Both the position numbers and the translations under genes were made by a program. Shown here in pieces: positions 45,989 to 55,683 of a DNA stretch of 64,000 nt; position 1 is the first letter of the stretch, and the number at the start of each line of letters is the position of its first letter. Source of the DNA: Alkalihalobacterium alkalinitrilicum (lineage in GTDB: Bacteria > Bacillota > Bacilli > Bacillales > Bacillaceae_F); the NCBI RefSeq assembly GCF_002019605.1, contig NZ_KV917368.1, forward strand, positions 1,571,958 through 1,635,957, given 5' to 3'. The notes under the pieces are model-generated. The model searched no databases, was not told the origin of the DNA, and saw only the letters and a list, made by a program, of their open reading frames with translations.

Positions 45989-46834
45989 CTACTTACGATC
46001 ATCCCATCTCAATGCATCTAAATCGAAAGAAGGTACAAGGCCTTCCTTTGCCGCTCGACTAAGAAGGGTGAAAACTGCTTCATAGCCTTCTTCACCTAAG
46101 TTTCTAGTGAATTCATTAACGTATAAATTAATATGTGCTTGTGCAACATCAATGGACATCTCTTGTGCATGACATAGAATATAATCCGCAGATACATCAG
46201 GGTTCGCCCATGCGTATTCTACCGAAGAACGAATGATTTCTGAAATTTTTATAAGATCAAGGGAACGACGAGCGATAATAGCACCTAACGGAATTGGTAA
46301 GTTAGTATCCTTTTCCCACCAATTACCTAAATCTTGCAACATATTCAAATCATAATTTCCGTATGTAAACCGCGCTTCATGAATAACAAGACCTGCATCA
46401 ATTTTACCATCACGGACAGCAGGCATAATTTCGTGAAACGGCATCACAACGATTTCCCCTACTCCTCCTGGTACATTTTTAGTAGCCCATAAGCGGAAAA
46501 GTAAATATGCCGTTGAGCGCTCACTTGGTACTGCGACTCGGCGACCTGACAACACGGACGGATCATCTGATTTTTGTTTCGTTAATATTAACGGTCCACA
46601 ACCTCTTCCTAACGCACCTCCACATGGTAGTAGTGCATATTCGGTTAGAGCCCACGGTAATGCTGCATACGAAATTTTAAGTATGTCTAAGCTGTTTGGT
46701 TGTGTCGCAAGGTTATTCGTAATATCAATATCTGCATACGTAACATCAAGCTTTGGAGCATTAGGTATTAAACCATGTGCCCAGGCATGGAAAACAAAAG
46801 TATCATTCGGGCAAGGAGAATAAGCGATTTTCAT
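45989..46834 (-). CDS. mqnD: 1,4-dihydroxy-6-naphthoate synthase
   Basis: 281 aa. The N-terminus MKIAYSPCPNDTFVFHAW and GRRVAVPSERSTAYLLFRLW are characteristic of MqnD. It acts in the futalosine route to menaquinone, converting cyclic dehypoxanthinyl futalosine to 1,4-dihydroxy-6-naphthoate. Its ATG overlaps the mqnB stop (ATGA), so the genes are coupled, with GGAGG inside mqnB. Confidence 0.92.
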   Translation of the reverse strand: MKIAYSPCPNDTFVFHAWAHGLIPNAPKLDVTYADIDITNNLATQPNSLDILKISYAALPWALTEYALLPCGGALGRGCGPLILTKQKSDDPSVLSGRRVAVPSERSTAYLLFRLWATKNVPGGVGEIVVMPFHEIMPAVRDGKIDAGLVIHEARFTYGNYDLNMLQDLGNWWEKDTNLPIPLGAIIARRSLDLIKISEIIRSSVEYAWANPDVSADYILCHAQEMSIDVAQAHINLYVNEFTRNLGEEGYEAVFTLLSRAAKEGLVPSFDLDALRWDDRK

Positions 46835-47529
46835 GTGAGAACCTCCTGTATAATTGAACTAACTTCTTGTAATTTTTGTAACGCTTCTTTTATACGCCAC
46901 GAATTACGATCTCGCGGTCCAACTGGGTTTGAAATTGTACGAATTTCTAACATTGGAATATCAAATTGCTTCGCTGCAGTGGCTACCCCAAACCCTTCCA
47001 TCGCTTCAGCCTTAACTCCAGGTACTCTCTTTTCTAGAGCCTGCGTCGTTTGTGCTGTACCTGTCGTTGTTGAAACCGTAATGAGCGGACCCGTTGTTAC
47101 TGGTTCTCCAGCATCCAAAAAGGCTTTTACTACATCCGACACTAGGTCCTTATCAACATCGTAGCGACAGGAACCAAAACCGAGCTCGCCTATACTAGAA
47201 AAACCGTCTAACGTTTCTGCTCCTAAATCAGCTACAACAACTTCATTGGCAACGACGATCGTCCCAACCTGTGCTTGTCCAACAAAACCACCTGCAATTC
47301 CAGCATTTATTATGAGATCATATTTTTGAGTAGCTAAAACTCTAGCTGTTGTTGCCGCTGCCGCTGCTATGCCTACCCCTGAAACAACAACATCAATATT
47401 ATTGTTATTATGGAGGCCACGGATTACCGCTTCTTTTTCTGCTTCTACTGAAGTGATAATAAGGATTTTTCTGTTGTCTTTATGCTTAGAGGCCTTATTA
47501 TTATTTTCAATTGAGTAGTTTGGATTCAA
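46831..47529 (-). CDS. mqnB: Futalosine hydrolase
   Basis: 232 aa from a TTG at 47529 with AAAGGGAG upstream. A nucleoside-phosphorylase fold: INAGIAGGFVGQAQVGTIVV and VKAEAMEGFGVATAAKQF with the purine-contacting region. It removes hypoxanthine from futalosine. The pair mqnB-mqnD implies the futalosine menaquinone pathway, at least in part; mqnA and mqnC are not in this window. Confidence 0.9.
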   Translation of the reverse strand: MNPNYSIENNNKASKHKDNRKILIITSVEAEKEAVIRGLHNNNNIDVVVSGVGIAAAAATTARVLATQKYDLIINAGIAGGFVGQAQVGTIVVANEVVVADLGAETLDGFSSIGELGFGSCRYDVDKDLVSDVVKAFLDAGEPVTTGPLITVSTTTGTAQTTQALEKRVPGVKAEAMEGFGVATAAKQFDIPMLEIRTISNPVGPRDRNSWRIKEALQKLQEVSSIIQEVLT

Positions 47530-47598
47530 TTTATATACTCCCTTTACTTAAAACAATATATCATTATTTTACTTATTAAATACGACACTATTTTACCA

Positions 47599-47700
47599 TA
47601 AAGTGAACCTTCATTCGGTAGGAGTTTTCGATCATTCCTCACTGAATGTTAGATGAGGCCACACGATGTGGGTCACACAATGTTGCCACAGGACGTGGCG
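47599..47700 (+). repeat. Dispersed structured repeat, copy 1
   Basis: Starts GTGAACCTTCATTCGGT; stem CATTCGGT (47612-47619) pairs with ACTGAATG (47641-47648), followed by GTTAGATGAGGCCACACG. It resembles copy 2 at 56618 and more weakly copy 3 at 59888. Intergenic and non-coding. Confidence 0.6.
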
Positions 47701-47863
47701 TACTTAGTCTGTGTTCATTTGCGCTTATTACTGGCTCTTATCTCCCACTCTTCCTCTTTTATAATAGCCGACTTTATATCATTATTATTGAATAATAACA
47801 GATCTTGTTGAGAAAGTTATATACATAATACTACTATCTTATGTTTCAATAAGGAGGATTTAT

Positions 47864-48031
47864 ATGACAACCGAACAACGTCAACCGACAGAATTTGATC
47901 GATACACAGCTGCACACCTTAACCCAGAATTATTAAACCGAGTAATTGAATTAGAAAAAGATCTTCAAGCTCAAACGAATAAGGACGTTATTCTTATTGC
48001 TTATGAAGAAAGTGAACATAATCCAACTTAA
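47864..48031 (+). CDS. Small conserved-looking protein, 55 aa
   Basis: ATG 47864 is preceded by a consensus AAGGAGG (47851-47857). The peptide begins MTTEQRQPTEFDRYTAAHLN and continues as an amphipathic, probably helical segment (LLNRVIELEKDLQAQ) ending EESEHNPT. It is acidic, with no membrane segment. I do not recognise the family. A terminator follows at 48090, supporting a monocistronic gene. Confidence 0.75.
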   Translation: MTTEQRQPTEFDRYTAAHLNPELLNRVIELEKDLQAQTNKDVILIAYEESEHNPT

Positions 48032-48089
48032 CATTAAATTTACCTTTTCCCTATCCATTTCTCTAATAAGAAACTTTCCCCCCAAAAAT

Positions 48090-48121
48090 GAGACCATCTT
48101 AATTTCTTATGTGATGGTCTC
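48090..48121 (+). terminator. Terminator after the 55-aa gene
   Basis: GAGACCATC (48090-48098) pairs with GATGGTCTC (48113-48121). The T-tract is weak. Confidence 0.65.
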
Positions 48122-48248
48122 TATACTATATAATTATTAATATCCAATGCATTTGGGTTAACAGGTGTGCCGTAATGGACGTTCTCGCCTTGTAAACTGT
48201 ACATGATTTTTCTGTAGTAGTGGTTCCAGTTAACTTCACTACATTAAC

Positions 48249-49487
48249 TTACCTCGTATAAAAAAATTTCATCTTTATTAATTGCAAAATAATTCCGGCA
48301 GTACAACCCGTTAAAATTCCCCATTCTGGTCCATAAAGTAACGTTACTGACAGCGTAGCCATTAATAATATCCCATCATTTTTATTCATTTTAAAGGTTA
48401 ACCATAATTCTTTTATGTTTATCAATTTTGCTATTGCAACCATTATTATTGCAGCTAACGTCGGTTTCGGTAAATAGTAAAATAGTGGTGTGAAAAATAG
48501 TAGTGTTAGGAAAATGCATAATGTAGTGATCAAACTAGCCATTTTTGTTTTCGCGCCTGAATCATAATTAACGGCAGATCGTGATATTCCACCAGCAATT
48601 GGAATACTCGAGAAAAAAGAACCTACTGTATTTGCTAGTCCTAAACTTGTAAGCTCCTTGTTCACACCAATATTGTACCTTTCCTTTTTTGCAATGACTT
48701 TAGCAACTGCAATTGATTCGATATAACCAATAAATGCAATAATGATAACTGTTGGTAAAATTGCCTTTAAGATCTCCCCAGTAAACACTGGCACTGTAAA
48801 TGTCGGAAAGCCTTGTGGTAATTGACCAATGATTGGGACCCCGAAATGGTCTAATTGAAAAAACGAGACACTAGCGGTGCAAATAACGACTACAAACAAC
48901 GGTGTAGGTAGCTTTTTATCAACAGAATTTAAGGTCAAAATAAGCAAAATGCTGATCAATCCTATTAAAAAAGTTGCTATATGTATGTTATTTATGTTCG
49001 TAAAAAGTGCATATACGGTATGAACGATAGAAGTAGAATGACCTAATGAAAAACCAATTAAATTCTCTAATTGACTAAAAGCGATAAGGATTGCACATGC
49101 TGATGTAAACCCTTTTATCACACTATATGGAATCCATTCAATTAATTTTCCAAAATGAAAAATAGAGGAAAATACTTGTAAAAGTCCAACAAAAAGTGTA
49201 ACCGTGATAACAAGACTAAAATACTCATCGGTGCCTGGCACCGCGATTGATGATACACCCGAGAAAATTAAGAGGGATACGATTGCAACAGGGCCTACCG
49301 AGAGATGCGGTGAAGTCCCAAACAAAAGATAGATCAAGACTGGAATCGTTGCTGAGTATAACCCTACAACTGGGGGAACACCTGCTAAAATAGCATATGC
49401 AATTGCTTGGGGGATAATTAAGATTGCAACGACAAGCCCAGCTACGACATCATGTTGAAACTTATTTTTCCAGTAAGACAAAAACAA
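48249..49487 (-). CDS. SulP-family anion transporter lacking STAS domain
   Basis: 412 aa with 10-12 membrane segments. The SulP signature is clear (VVAGLVVAILIIPQAIAYA; GVPPVVGLYSATIPVLIYL; SVGPVAIVSLLI). Typical members have a cytoplasmic STAS domain and about 530-560 residues. Here the frame stops right after the last membrane segment (LIKMKFFYTR). A TTG start follows GGAGGAG. It transports sulfate, bicarbonate or another anion; the specificity is not visible. Confidence 0.85.
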   Translation of the reverse strand: MFLSYWKNKFQHDVVAGLVVAILIIPQAIAYAILAGVPPVVGLYSATIPVLIYLLFGTSPHLSVGPVAIVSLLIFSGVSSIAVPGTDEYFSLVITVTLFVGLLQVFSSIFHFGKLIEWIPYSVIKGFTSACAILIAFSQLENLIGFSLGHSTSIVHTVYALFTNINNIHIATFLIGLISILLILTLNSVDKKLPTPLFVVVICTASVSFFQLDHFGVPIIGQLPQGFPTFTVPVFTGEILKAILPTVIIIAFIGYIESIAVAKVIAKKERYNIGVNKELTSLGLANTVGSFFSSIPIAGGISRSAVNYDSGAKTKMASLITTLCIFLTLLFFTPLFYYLPKPTLAAIIMVAIAKLINIKELWLTFKMNKNDGILLMATLSVTLLYGPEWGILTGCTAGIILQLIKMKFFYTR

Positions 49488-49953
49488 AAAGGACGTCTCC
49501 TCCTCCCTATTAATCTTTTCTTTAGTTAATTGAAAAGATGTCCTGTGCCCAATATTTCAGGGTTAGTAAATGTTAATATTAGCTCGTAAATCCTTTAATC
49601 CCTTCCATTTCTACGCTGACCTTTCTTATTTAATCGAACAGGCCTAACTAATGCTTATGAAAGGAAAGTGACAATCATTATATTAAAATGGAAATTTATT
49701 AATTCAATCAAAAAAACAATGAAAAGATGGGTGATATTTCCTCTCATGTCCTCTATTTACTTTTTAACATGGATTTATTAGCTGAGGGTGTCCTTTTTAT
49801 ACATGAAGGCATTCAGTTAAACTTCTGGGTACGACGTAACAAAGGTATAAAGATCAGATGCATCTTGCAAGAATGTCCCCGTCCTTATACAGAACATGGA
49901 AAACCATTACAAAATCCTTAATGTTGAAGTAAGTTGAAAATCGGTTTTTACTA
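49488..49953. other. Intergenic, no supported gene
   Basis: A GTG with AAAGGAA at about 49668 opens a 37-codon hydrophobic frame (MKRWVIFPLMSSIYFLTWIY at its end), and a 64-codon frame at 49727 overlaps it. Neither has convincing support; they may be remnants. Confidence 0.4.
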
Positions 49954-51294
49954 CTAAATAATCGTAGGAACTTTTTTCATTAATCTTCGTATCGACTGGT
50001 TGGCCTCATGTAAGACGATATTTTTATCAATTGTCTTCATCCGACGATTTTCCATAACAATTTTTCCATTAATAATTGTTGTCTCAACATCCGCTCGTGA
50101 AGCCGAATAAACAATTCTTGAGATTGGATCTACATCAAAAGATGGATACGTATGAAAATTGTTTAAGTTTAAGATGACGAGGTCTGCTTTTTTACCCACT
50201 TCAATACTTCCAATTTCTTCTTCCATCCCGATCGCTTTTGCTCCTCCGATTGTTGCCATTTTAAAAACTGTTTTAGCATCCATAACTGTCGGTCCATGCA
50301 TTGGCTTTTGAATAAGTGCAGCGAGTCTCATTTCATTAAACATATCTAAATTATTATTACACGGAGCACCGTCGGCTCCTAAACTTACAGAAATGTTTTC
50401 CTTTAATAAATGTGGTACTTCAGCAATACCTGAAGCAAGCTTTAAATTAGAACCTGGACAGTGACTTACTTTTACACCTTTTTCTTTGATAACCTTCTTC
50501 TCATCATCATTTAACCATATACAATGTGCTAAAATTAGACGTTCATTAGCAAGACCCAGATAGTCTAAATACATAATGTTACGCATTCCAGTTTCTCTTT
50601 CTACTATTTCAATTTCACCACGATTTTCTGAAGCATGTGTATGAACATAAACTTGATAGAAGTTTGAAAGTTGACTTACTTCTTTTAACAAATCTTCAGT
50701 ACAAGAAACAACGAAACGAGGTGAAAATGCATATTTAATCCTTCCACCATCAAAATCGTTCCACTGTTCTAATAAGTCGACACTTTTTCGGATTGACTCC
50801 TTTGTATTTTCTTGTAATCGTTTCGGCACTTCATCTCCTTTATCCATCATAACTTTGCCAGATAATGCTCGAATACCGCTAGTAGCAATCGCTTGAAAAG
50901 CAAACTCCGTATGGTACACCGTTTCCATATCAACAATCGTCGTTGTACCACTTTGAATTAATTCTCCAATTCCAAGCATTGCTGAATAATAAATTGATTC
51001 TTTATCATGGGCTGCTTCTAAAGGCCATATTTTTTGTTTAAGCCAATTCATTAGTTCTAGATCATCAGCTTTCCCACGAAAAAGAGTTTGGCATAAGTGG
51101 ATATGAGTTTGTACAAAACCTGGAATGACAGTTCGTCCTCTTGCATCAATAACTTTGTTAACATGACCTAACGAAAGATCTTTACCGATCGCCATAATTT
51201 GTTCGTTTTCTATATAGATATCTCCATATATGATTTCTTCATTTTGATTCATGCTTACTATTTCTGCATTTTTAATTAAAAGACTCGTCATCAT
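49954..51294 (-). CDS. Amidohydrolase, deaminase type (TrzA/DadD-like)
   Basis: 446 aa from ATG 51294 or 51291; the longer reading adds a non-conserved stretch. Metal ligands are visible: HIH in GFVQTHIHLCQTLFRG, VHTHASENRGE, LAHCIWLN and SLGADGAPCNNN. This is the group of 5'-deoxyadenosine/S-adenosylhomocysteine deaminases and s-triazine hydrolases. Because mqnB/mqnD are nearby, an aminofutalosine deaminase role is possible but not shown. Confidence 0.85.
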   Translation of the reverse strand: MMTSLLIKNAEIVSMNQNEEIIYGDIYIENEQIMAIGKDLSLGHVNKVIDARGRTVIPGFVQTHIHLCQTLFRGKADDLELMNWLKQKIWPLEAAHDKESIYYSAMLGIGELIQSGTTTIVDMETVYHTEFAFQAIATSGIRALSGKVMMDKGDEVPKRLQENTKESIRKSVDLLEQWNDFDGGRIKYAFSPRFVVSCTEDLLKEVSQLSNFYQVYVHTHASENRGEIEIVERETGMRNIMYLDYLGLANERLILAHCIWLNDDEKKVIKEKGVKVSHCPGSNLKLASGIAEVPHLLKENISVSLGADGAPCNNNLDMFNEMRLAALIQKPMHGPTVMDAKTVFKMATIGGAKAIGMEEEIGSIEVGKKADLVILNLNNFHTYPSFDVDPISRIVYSASRADVETTIINGKIVMENRRMKTIDKNIVLHEANQSIRRLMKKVPTII

Positions 51295-51546
51295 GGATCC
51301 CCACTTTGCTAGAAAAATAAGACCCAACCATGCAAATCACCGTTTAATTAACTTCGGTATTTTTCTAGCTAAGTCTTTTATTGTACCAAGTTTAAATCTT
51401 CAAACTAAATGATTTTACGTGATATGAATTTATCCTATTCACTATCAGGTACTTTAATATATAAAATTTTTCAAAAATGGGCTATAAGATTGTTAGATTA
51501 TTTATTTTGCTTGGGTACTCCGTGGCTGATGTTTACCTAATTTTTG

Positions 51547-52998
51547 TTATTGTTGATGCAGGTCCCACTTTTGTATCGAACATAAGACTTTACCATGGTA
51601 AGATCCAAAGGTAATATTTGGATTTTTTACACTAGGAAACATTCGAGAAGTAAATACTTCTTGTCCATCGTTAAGAAATATTTCAATTGATGATGTATCC
51701 ACAAAAATTTGTATAATACTTAAATTACTAAGTTTACATTGGCGAATTTCAGGTTCACCAGTCTTCATGCTTTTTCTTTCAAGTGTGAAAACACATTCTT
51801 TCTTGTTATATATAATCCACACACTATCTTTTAATATAATTTCAAATGCTTCAGCTTTTATTTCATGGATATTTATTAGAAGTTCATAAGCTGTCCCTTC
51901 AAAACTAGCAAAAGTCTTTTTTTCTTCATGAACGATGGCATTATTTTTAGAAACCTTATTTCTTCTAAGTTTTTTTAGTTCTTCAACAGGGTTCTGATAG
52001 ATCTGACCATTAACAAGCTTTAGTTCACGAGGTATCGTCATTGCATGGATCCAATGGTGAGAAATCGTTGGGTGCAAATCCTCATCTTGTTCAGGAACAC
52101 CCATCCAACCAAATAATAGCCTTCTTCCTTTTTCGTCTACCGTTGTTTGTGGTGCGTAAAATTCAAAGCCGCGATCAAGCTCTTGAAAATTACCGTGTTC
52201 TAGCTTTCCCGTTTCATAATCTAGTGTTCCGATAAAGTAACCTGTATTATAGACGTTTTGATATAACATCCCTGTACGCTGCAGCCCTTGAGGGGAAACC
52301 AGTAATATATCATTATCACCTAGCCGAAACAAATCAGGACATTCCCACATATATCCAAAATTTTGTAACCCATTTAAGTTGGTACCAGCTACATCTCCAA
52401 TCAAGGTCCAATCTTCAAGATTATTAGAAGCGAATAAAACAGCTCGTCCTTCAAGTTGTTTTGTTTGAGCTCCGATTACCATAAACCATTTTTCATTCCT
52501 TTTCCAAACTTTTGGATCACGAAAATGCGCACTATACCCTTCTGGCAAGCGGAGTACAACTCCTTTTTTGATAAAATCGACTCCGTTTTCTGATTCCGCT
52601 AAACATTGATACGTTTCTCGATTTCCGTATTCATCTTTAACGTTACCTGTATATAGAAGTTTAAGAATCCCATTATCCTCTACCGCACTACCCGAATAAC
52701 AGCCATTCTTTTCATACCATTCACTCGGTGCAAGGGCAATTTTTTCTTTTCGCCAATCAACTAAATTACTTGAACTGTAATGCCCCCAAAATTTAGCTCC
52801 ATGTGCGGTTTGAAAAGGATTCCACTGGTAAAATAAATGGTATCTTCCCTGCCATTGAATAAAACCATTCGGATCATTAAGTAGGCCAACAGGTGGCATC
52901 AAATGAAAATGCAGGCGATATTCATCTTCATTAACAACATCCTTATATTTTTTGAACATTTCCTCGGCTTGACGTATGAGATCATAATTTCGATCCAT
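51547..52998 (-). CDS. scrB: Sucrose-6-phosphate hydrolase (GH32)
   Basis: 483 aa from the ATG at 52998 behind AAAGGAGG; reading to 53043 would cross that site. The nucleophile Asp42 is in LLNDPNGF, the transition-state motif is FRDPKVW, and the acid/base Glu is in WECPDLF. It cleaves sucrose-6-phosphate brought in by the PTS transporter into glucose-6-phosphate and fructose. Last gene of the scr operon, with a 19-bp gap to the fructokinase gene. Confidence 0.94.
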   Translation of the reverse strand: MDRNYDLIRQAEEMFKKYKDVVNEDEYRLHFHLMPPVGLLNDPNGFIQWQGRYHLFYQWNPFQTAHGAKFWGHYSSSNLVDWRKEKIALAPSEWYEKNGCYSGSAVEDNGILKLLYTGNVKDEYGNRETYQCLAESENGVDFIKKGVVLRLPEGYSAHFRDPKVWKRNEKWFMVIGAQTKQLEGRAVLFASNNLEDWTLIGDVAGTNLNGLQNFGYMWECPDLFRLGDNDILLVSPQGLQRTGMLYQNVYNTGYFIGTLDYETGKLEHGNFQELDRGFEFYAPQTTVDEKGRRLLFGWMGVPEQDEDLHPTISHHWIHAMTIPRELKLVNGQIYQNPVEELKKLRRNKVSKNNAIVHEEKKTFASFEGTAYELLINIHEIKAEAFEIILKDSVWIIYNKKECVFTLERKSMKTGEPEIRQCKLSNLSIIQIFVDTSSIEIFLNDGQEVFTSRMFPSVKNPNITFGSYHGKVLCSIQKWDLHQQ

Positions 52999-53017
52999 GC
53001 ACGAACACTCCTCCTTT

Positions 53018-53968
53018 TTACAAACTTTGAAGAATTTCCTCAACTTGTTTCAACGTAGGTAAAGCTGTCATTGCCCCTTTAGTAGAAGCTGCTAATCCAC
53101 CTGATATACTCGCAAACTTCACCATTTCTACGACCTCATTCATTGTGAGTACCCCTAAATCATTCTCAGTTTGATTAAGTAGATATAATATCCCTGATAC
53201 GAAGGCATCTCCTGCACCAGTTGTATCAATAGCATCTACTTTCATAGCAGGAACCGATTGCCGTTCACCATTTATATAAACAATACTGCCATTTTCTCCT
53301 AAGGTTATGAATATCAGTGGAATTTGATAAATCGCTAATGCTTCTAACCCTTTTGATAAATCTTTTTTACCAGTAATGAATTCTAATTCTTCTTCAGAAA
53401 CTTTTAGTACATCTACTTGATCGAGCATTGATAAAATACCCATTCGGGCTGCCTCTTCATTTGGCCATAAGTTAAGGCGTAAATTTGGATCATATGAAAT
53501 AAGCATTCCTTTTTCTTTTGCAAGCGTTACTGCTTTTTTCGTTGCTGATCGTACAGGCTCATTAATTAAACTAATGGAACCGAAATGAAGAATTTTATTT
53601 TGATCAAATAAATCTGGTGGTATTTCATCGATCTTTAGCATTTGATCGGCACTCGGATTGATGTAAAAGTCAAAACTCCGTTCTCCATTTGCTGATAATG
53701 TGACGAATACTACACCAGTTCTTGTCTTTTCGTCTAAGTACATATGCTCAGTATTAACACCATATTCACTTAAAGTACTTTTTAAGAAATGTCCTAACAC
53801 ATCTTTACCGACTTTACCGAGGAACGTCGATTTAGTCCCTAGTCGCGCTAAACCAACTGCAACGTTCGCTGGCGCACCTCCAGCGCTTTTTTGGTACGAG
53901 AAATTTTCGTTATCTAAAGGGATAAAATCGATTAAAGCCTCACCTAAAGAGACAACTCCTTTTTTCAT
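53018..53968 (-). CDS. scrK: Fructokinase (PfkB family)
   Basis: 316 aa from the ATG at 53968 (GGAGG upstream). Ribokinase-type signatures are KSAGGAPANVAVGLARLG near the start and DTTGAGDAFVSGILYLL with the catalytic Asp. It phosphorylates the fructose released by ScrB. It lies between the transporter and hydrolase genes in one operon. Confidence 0.93.
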   Translation of the reverse strand: MKKGVVSLGEALIDFIPLDNENFSYQKSAGGAPANVAVGLARLGTKSTFLGKVGKDVLGHFLKSTLSEYGVNTEHMYLDEKTRTGVVFVTLSANGERSFDFYINPSADQMLKIDEIPPDLFDQNKILHFGSISLINEPVRSATKKAVTLAKEKGMLISYDPNLRLNLWPNEEAARMGILSMLDQVDVLKVSEEELEFITGKKDLSKGLEALAIYQIPLIFITLGENGSIVYINGERQSVPAMKVDAIDTTGAGDAFVSGILYLLNQTENDLGVLTMNEVVEMVKFASISGGLAASTKGAMTALPTLKQVEEILQSL

Positions 53969-54035
53969 AAAAGAACCTCCGATCCAAGTTGAGAAAAGAA
54001 CAGGCCAACACAGCCAGTTCTTCATTATTCAACTG

Positions 54036-55412
54036 TTATTTCTCTTCCTCTTTAAATCCTAAGATCCATGTAGCTACAAAGGCACCGACTAAAGCAATTG
54101 CAAATCCAATTAAATAGTTCATTAAATTAATGGTTCCAAGTGGTAATACAATTGCAATCATCGGTATACCAGTTAGTCCGTAAGCTGTTGCGGCTACATT
54201 CATAAATACAACATACGCTCCACCCAAAGCTCCACCAATCATCGCCCCAATAAATGGTCTACGATATCTTAAGTTCACTCCAAAGATGACAGGCTCTGTA
54301 ATTCCTAAGAAAGCCGAAAATGCAGAAGGTAGTGCGATTTCTTTTGTTTTTGCTCGTTTAGTTTTAAAGAAAACAGCCAGTCCTGCTCCACCTTGCGCAA
54401 CGTTTGCCATTGACCAAATTGGTAGCAGGTAGTTAATTCCGATACTTGCAATTAAGCCTGCTTCAATTGCATGGAAACTGTGATGTACCCCAGTTAAAAC
54501 AATAAGTGAGTATGCTCCACCAAACAATAATCCAGCGACAAATCCAACATGATCGTAAACGAAGTTAAGAACTGTTGTAATTCCATCCCCTACAAATGTA
54601 CCCAGTGGCCCGATAATCATTAGAGAAACGAAACCAGTCGCAATAATGGTTATAAAAGGAATGACGAGTAAATCGACTGCATTGGGAACCACTTTTCTAA
54701 GTGCTTTTTCAATTTTACTCATAAAGTACACTGCAAGCAAAACGGGGATAACCGTTCCTTGGTAACCAATCAAAGTAATTTCAGAACCTAAGAACGGCAA
54801 CATTTCGGGTTCAGCATTTCCTAAACCCCAAGGATTTAATAGCGCAGGATGGGTCATAATACCACCAATAACCGCCCCTAAATACGGGTTTCCACCAAAC
54901 TCCTTAGCTGCACTGACACCGATTAATATAGGAAGAATGATAAAGGCTGCACTTGAAAACATATCGAGTAGTACGATGAGAGCACTGTCAGGCGCAACCC
55001 ATTCAAACGTGCGAAGCATTCCAAGTAGTCCCATTAAAAGGCCCGCTGCAACGATCGCAGGAATAATTGGTACGAAGATGTTCGATAAAGTACGAGCAAA
55101 TCTAGCAAATGGATTCATCTTCTGTTTCACTGCTTCTGAATGAACTACGGCTTCTTTTTCTTTTAATCCGACTTCTTCAGAAAATGGTGCATACACTTTG
55201 TTAACTATTCCTGTTCCAAATATGATTTGAAATTGTCCAGAGCTTAAGAAAGCTCCTTTAACACCTTCTAATTCTTCAATTTTATCCTTTTGTGCTTTTG
55301 AGTCATCTTGTAAAACAATCCGTAAACGTGTTGCACAATGTGTTGCACTAATAATGTTGTCCACACCTCCCAATAGAGGAATGAGTTGTAGAGCTACATC
55401 TTTATGGTTCAT
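54036..55412 (-). CDS. scrA: Sucrose PTS transporter EIIBC
   Basis: 458 aa from ATG 55412 with AAGGAG upstream. The EIIB domain (1-80) has the phospho-Cys in ISATHCATRLRIVL. The EIIC domain (about 105-450) has about ten membrane segments, with GGAYSLIVLTGVHHSFHAIE and GITEPVIFGVNLRYR. There is no EIIA domain, so it relies on a separate glucose-type EIIA. Specificity for sucrose follows from scrK and scrB in the same operon. Confidence 0.92.
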   Translation of the reverse strand: MNHKDVALQLIPLLGGVDNIISATHCATRLRIVLQDDSKAQKDKIEELEGVKGAFLSSGQFQIIFGTGIVNKVYAPFSEEVGLKEKEAVVHSEAVKQKMNPFARFARTLSNIFVPIIPAIVAAGLLMGLLGMLRTFEWVAPDSALIVLLDMFSSAAFIILPILIGVSAAKEFGGNPYLGAVIGGIMTHPALLNPWGLGNAEPEMLPFLGSEITLIGYQGTVIPVLLAVYFMSKIEKALRKVVPNAVDLLVIPFITIIATGFVSLMIIGPLGTFVGDGITTVLNFVYDHVGFVAGLLFGGAYSLIVLTGVHHSFHAIEAGLIASIGINYLLPIWSMANVAQGGAGLAVFFKTKRAKTKEIALPSAFSAFLGITEPVIFGVNLRYRRPFIGAMIGGALGGAYVVFMNVAATAYGLTGIPMIAIVLPLGTINLMNYLIGFAIALVGAFVATWILGFKEEEK

Positions 55413-55460
55413 TGTATTCACTCCTTAGTCTTTAATATTGATCATTTAATGGTTTTAAGA

Positions 55461-55560
55461 CAAAAAGAAAAGACCTAAAATGCATAGAATACCCCTCTAT
55501 AGAAAAAGGAATTCCTTTTTACGCATTTTAGGTCTTGCCTGCTTAACCAGTAACAATCCT
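55461..55560 (-). promoter_or_regulatory. RAT antiterminator element overlapping a terminator
   Basis: On the minus strand GGATTGTTACTGG (55559-55547) continues through AAGCAGGCAAGACC to 55531, matching the ribonucleic antiterminator bound by LicT/SacT proteins. Its 3' half is also the first strand of a terminator: AAGACCTAAAATGC (55536-55523) with GCATTTTAGGTCTT (complement of 55483-55470), then a T-rich run. Binding of the antiterminator would free transcription of scrA. Confidence 0.88.
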
Positions 55561-55562
55561 AC

Positions 55563-55592
55563 CATATATAATTATTAACGCTTTCATTGTAA
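55563..55592 (-). promoter_or_regulatory. scr promoter with cre box
   Basis: On the minus strand TTACAA, a 16-bp spacer and TATATA form a sigma-A promoter. TGAAAGCGTTAATA (complement of 55573-55586) in the spacer matches the cre consensus with one mismatch, so CcpA would block the promoter in glucose. Confidence 0.7.
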
Positions 55593-55683
55593 TCTGAAAA
55601 TTAATATTCGTCAACAAGAAAAAAACTATCTCTAGACTCATTTCATCATAAAGTGAAACCAAACCTAAATATTATTTTTGCTA

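Noticed and set aside
49225-49245. GGTGCCTGGCACC motif shared with 28233 as a repeat element
   Set aside because: Here it lies in the SulP coding frame (VPGT) and is only 13 bp, so chance is likely.
49727-49921. 64-codon plus-strand frame
   Set aside because: It overlaps another short frame, has no clear ribosome site and resembles nothing I know.
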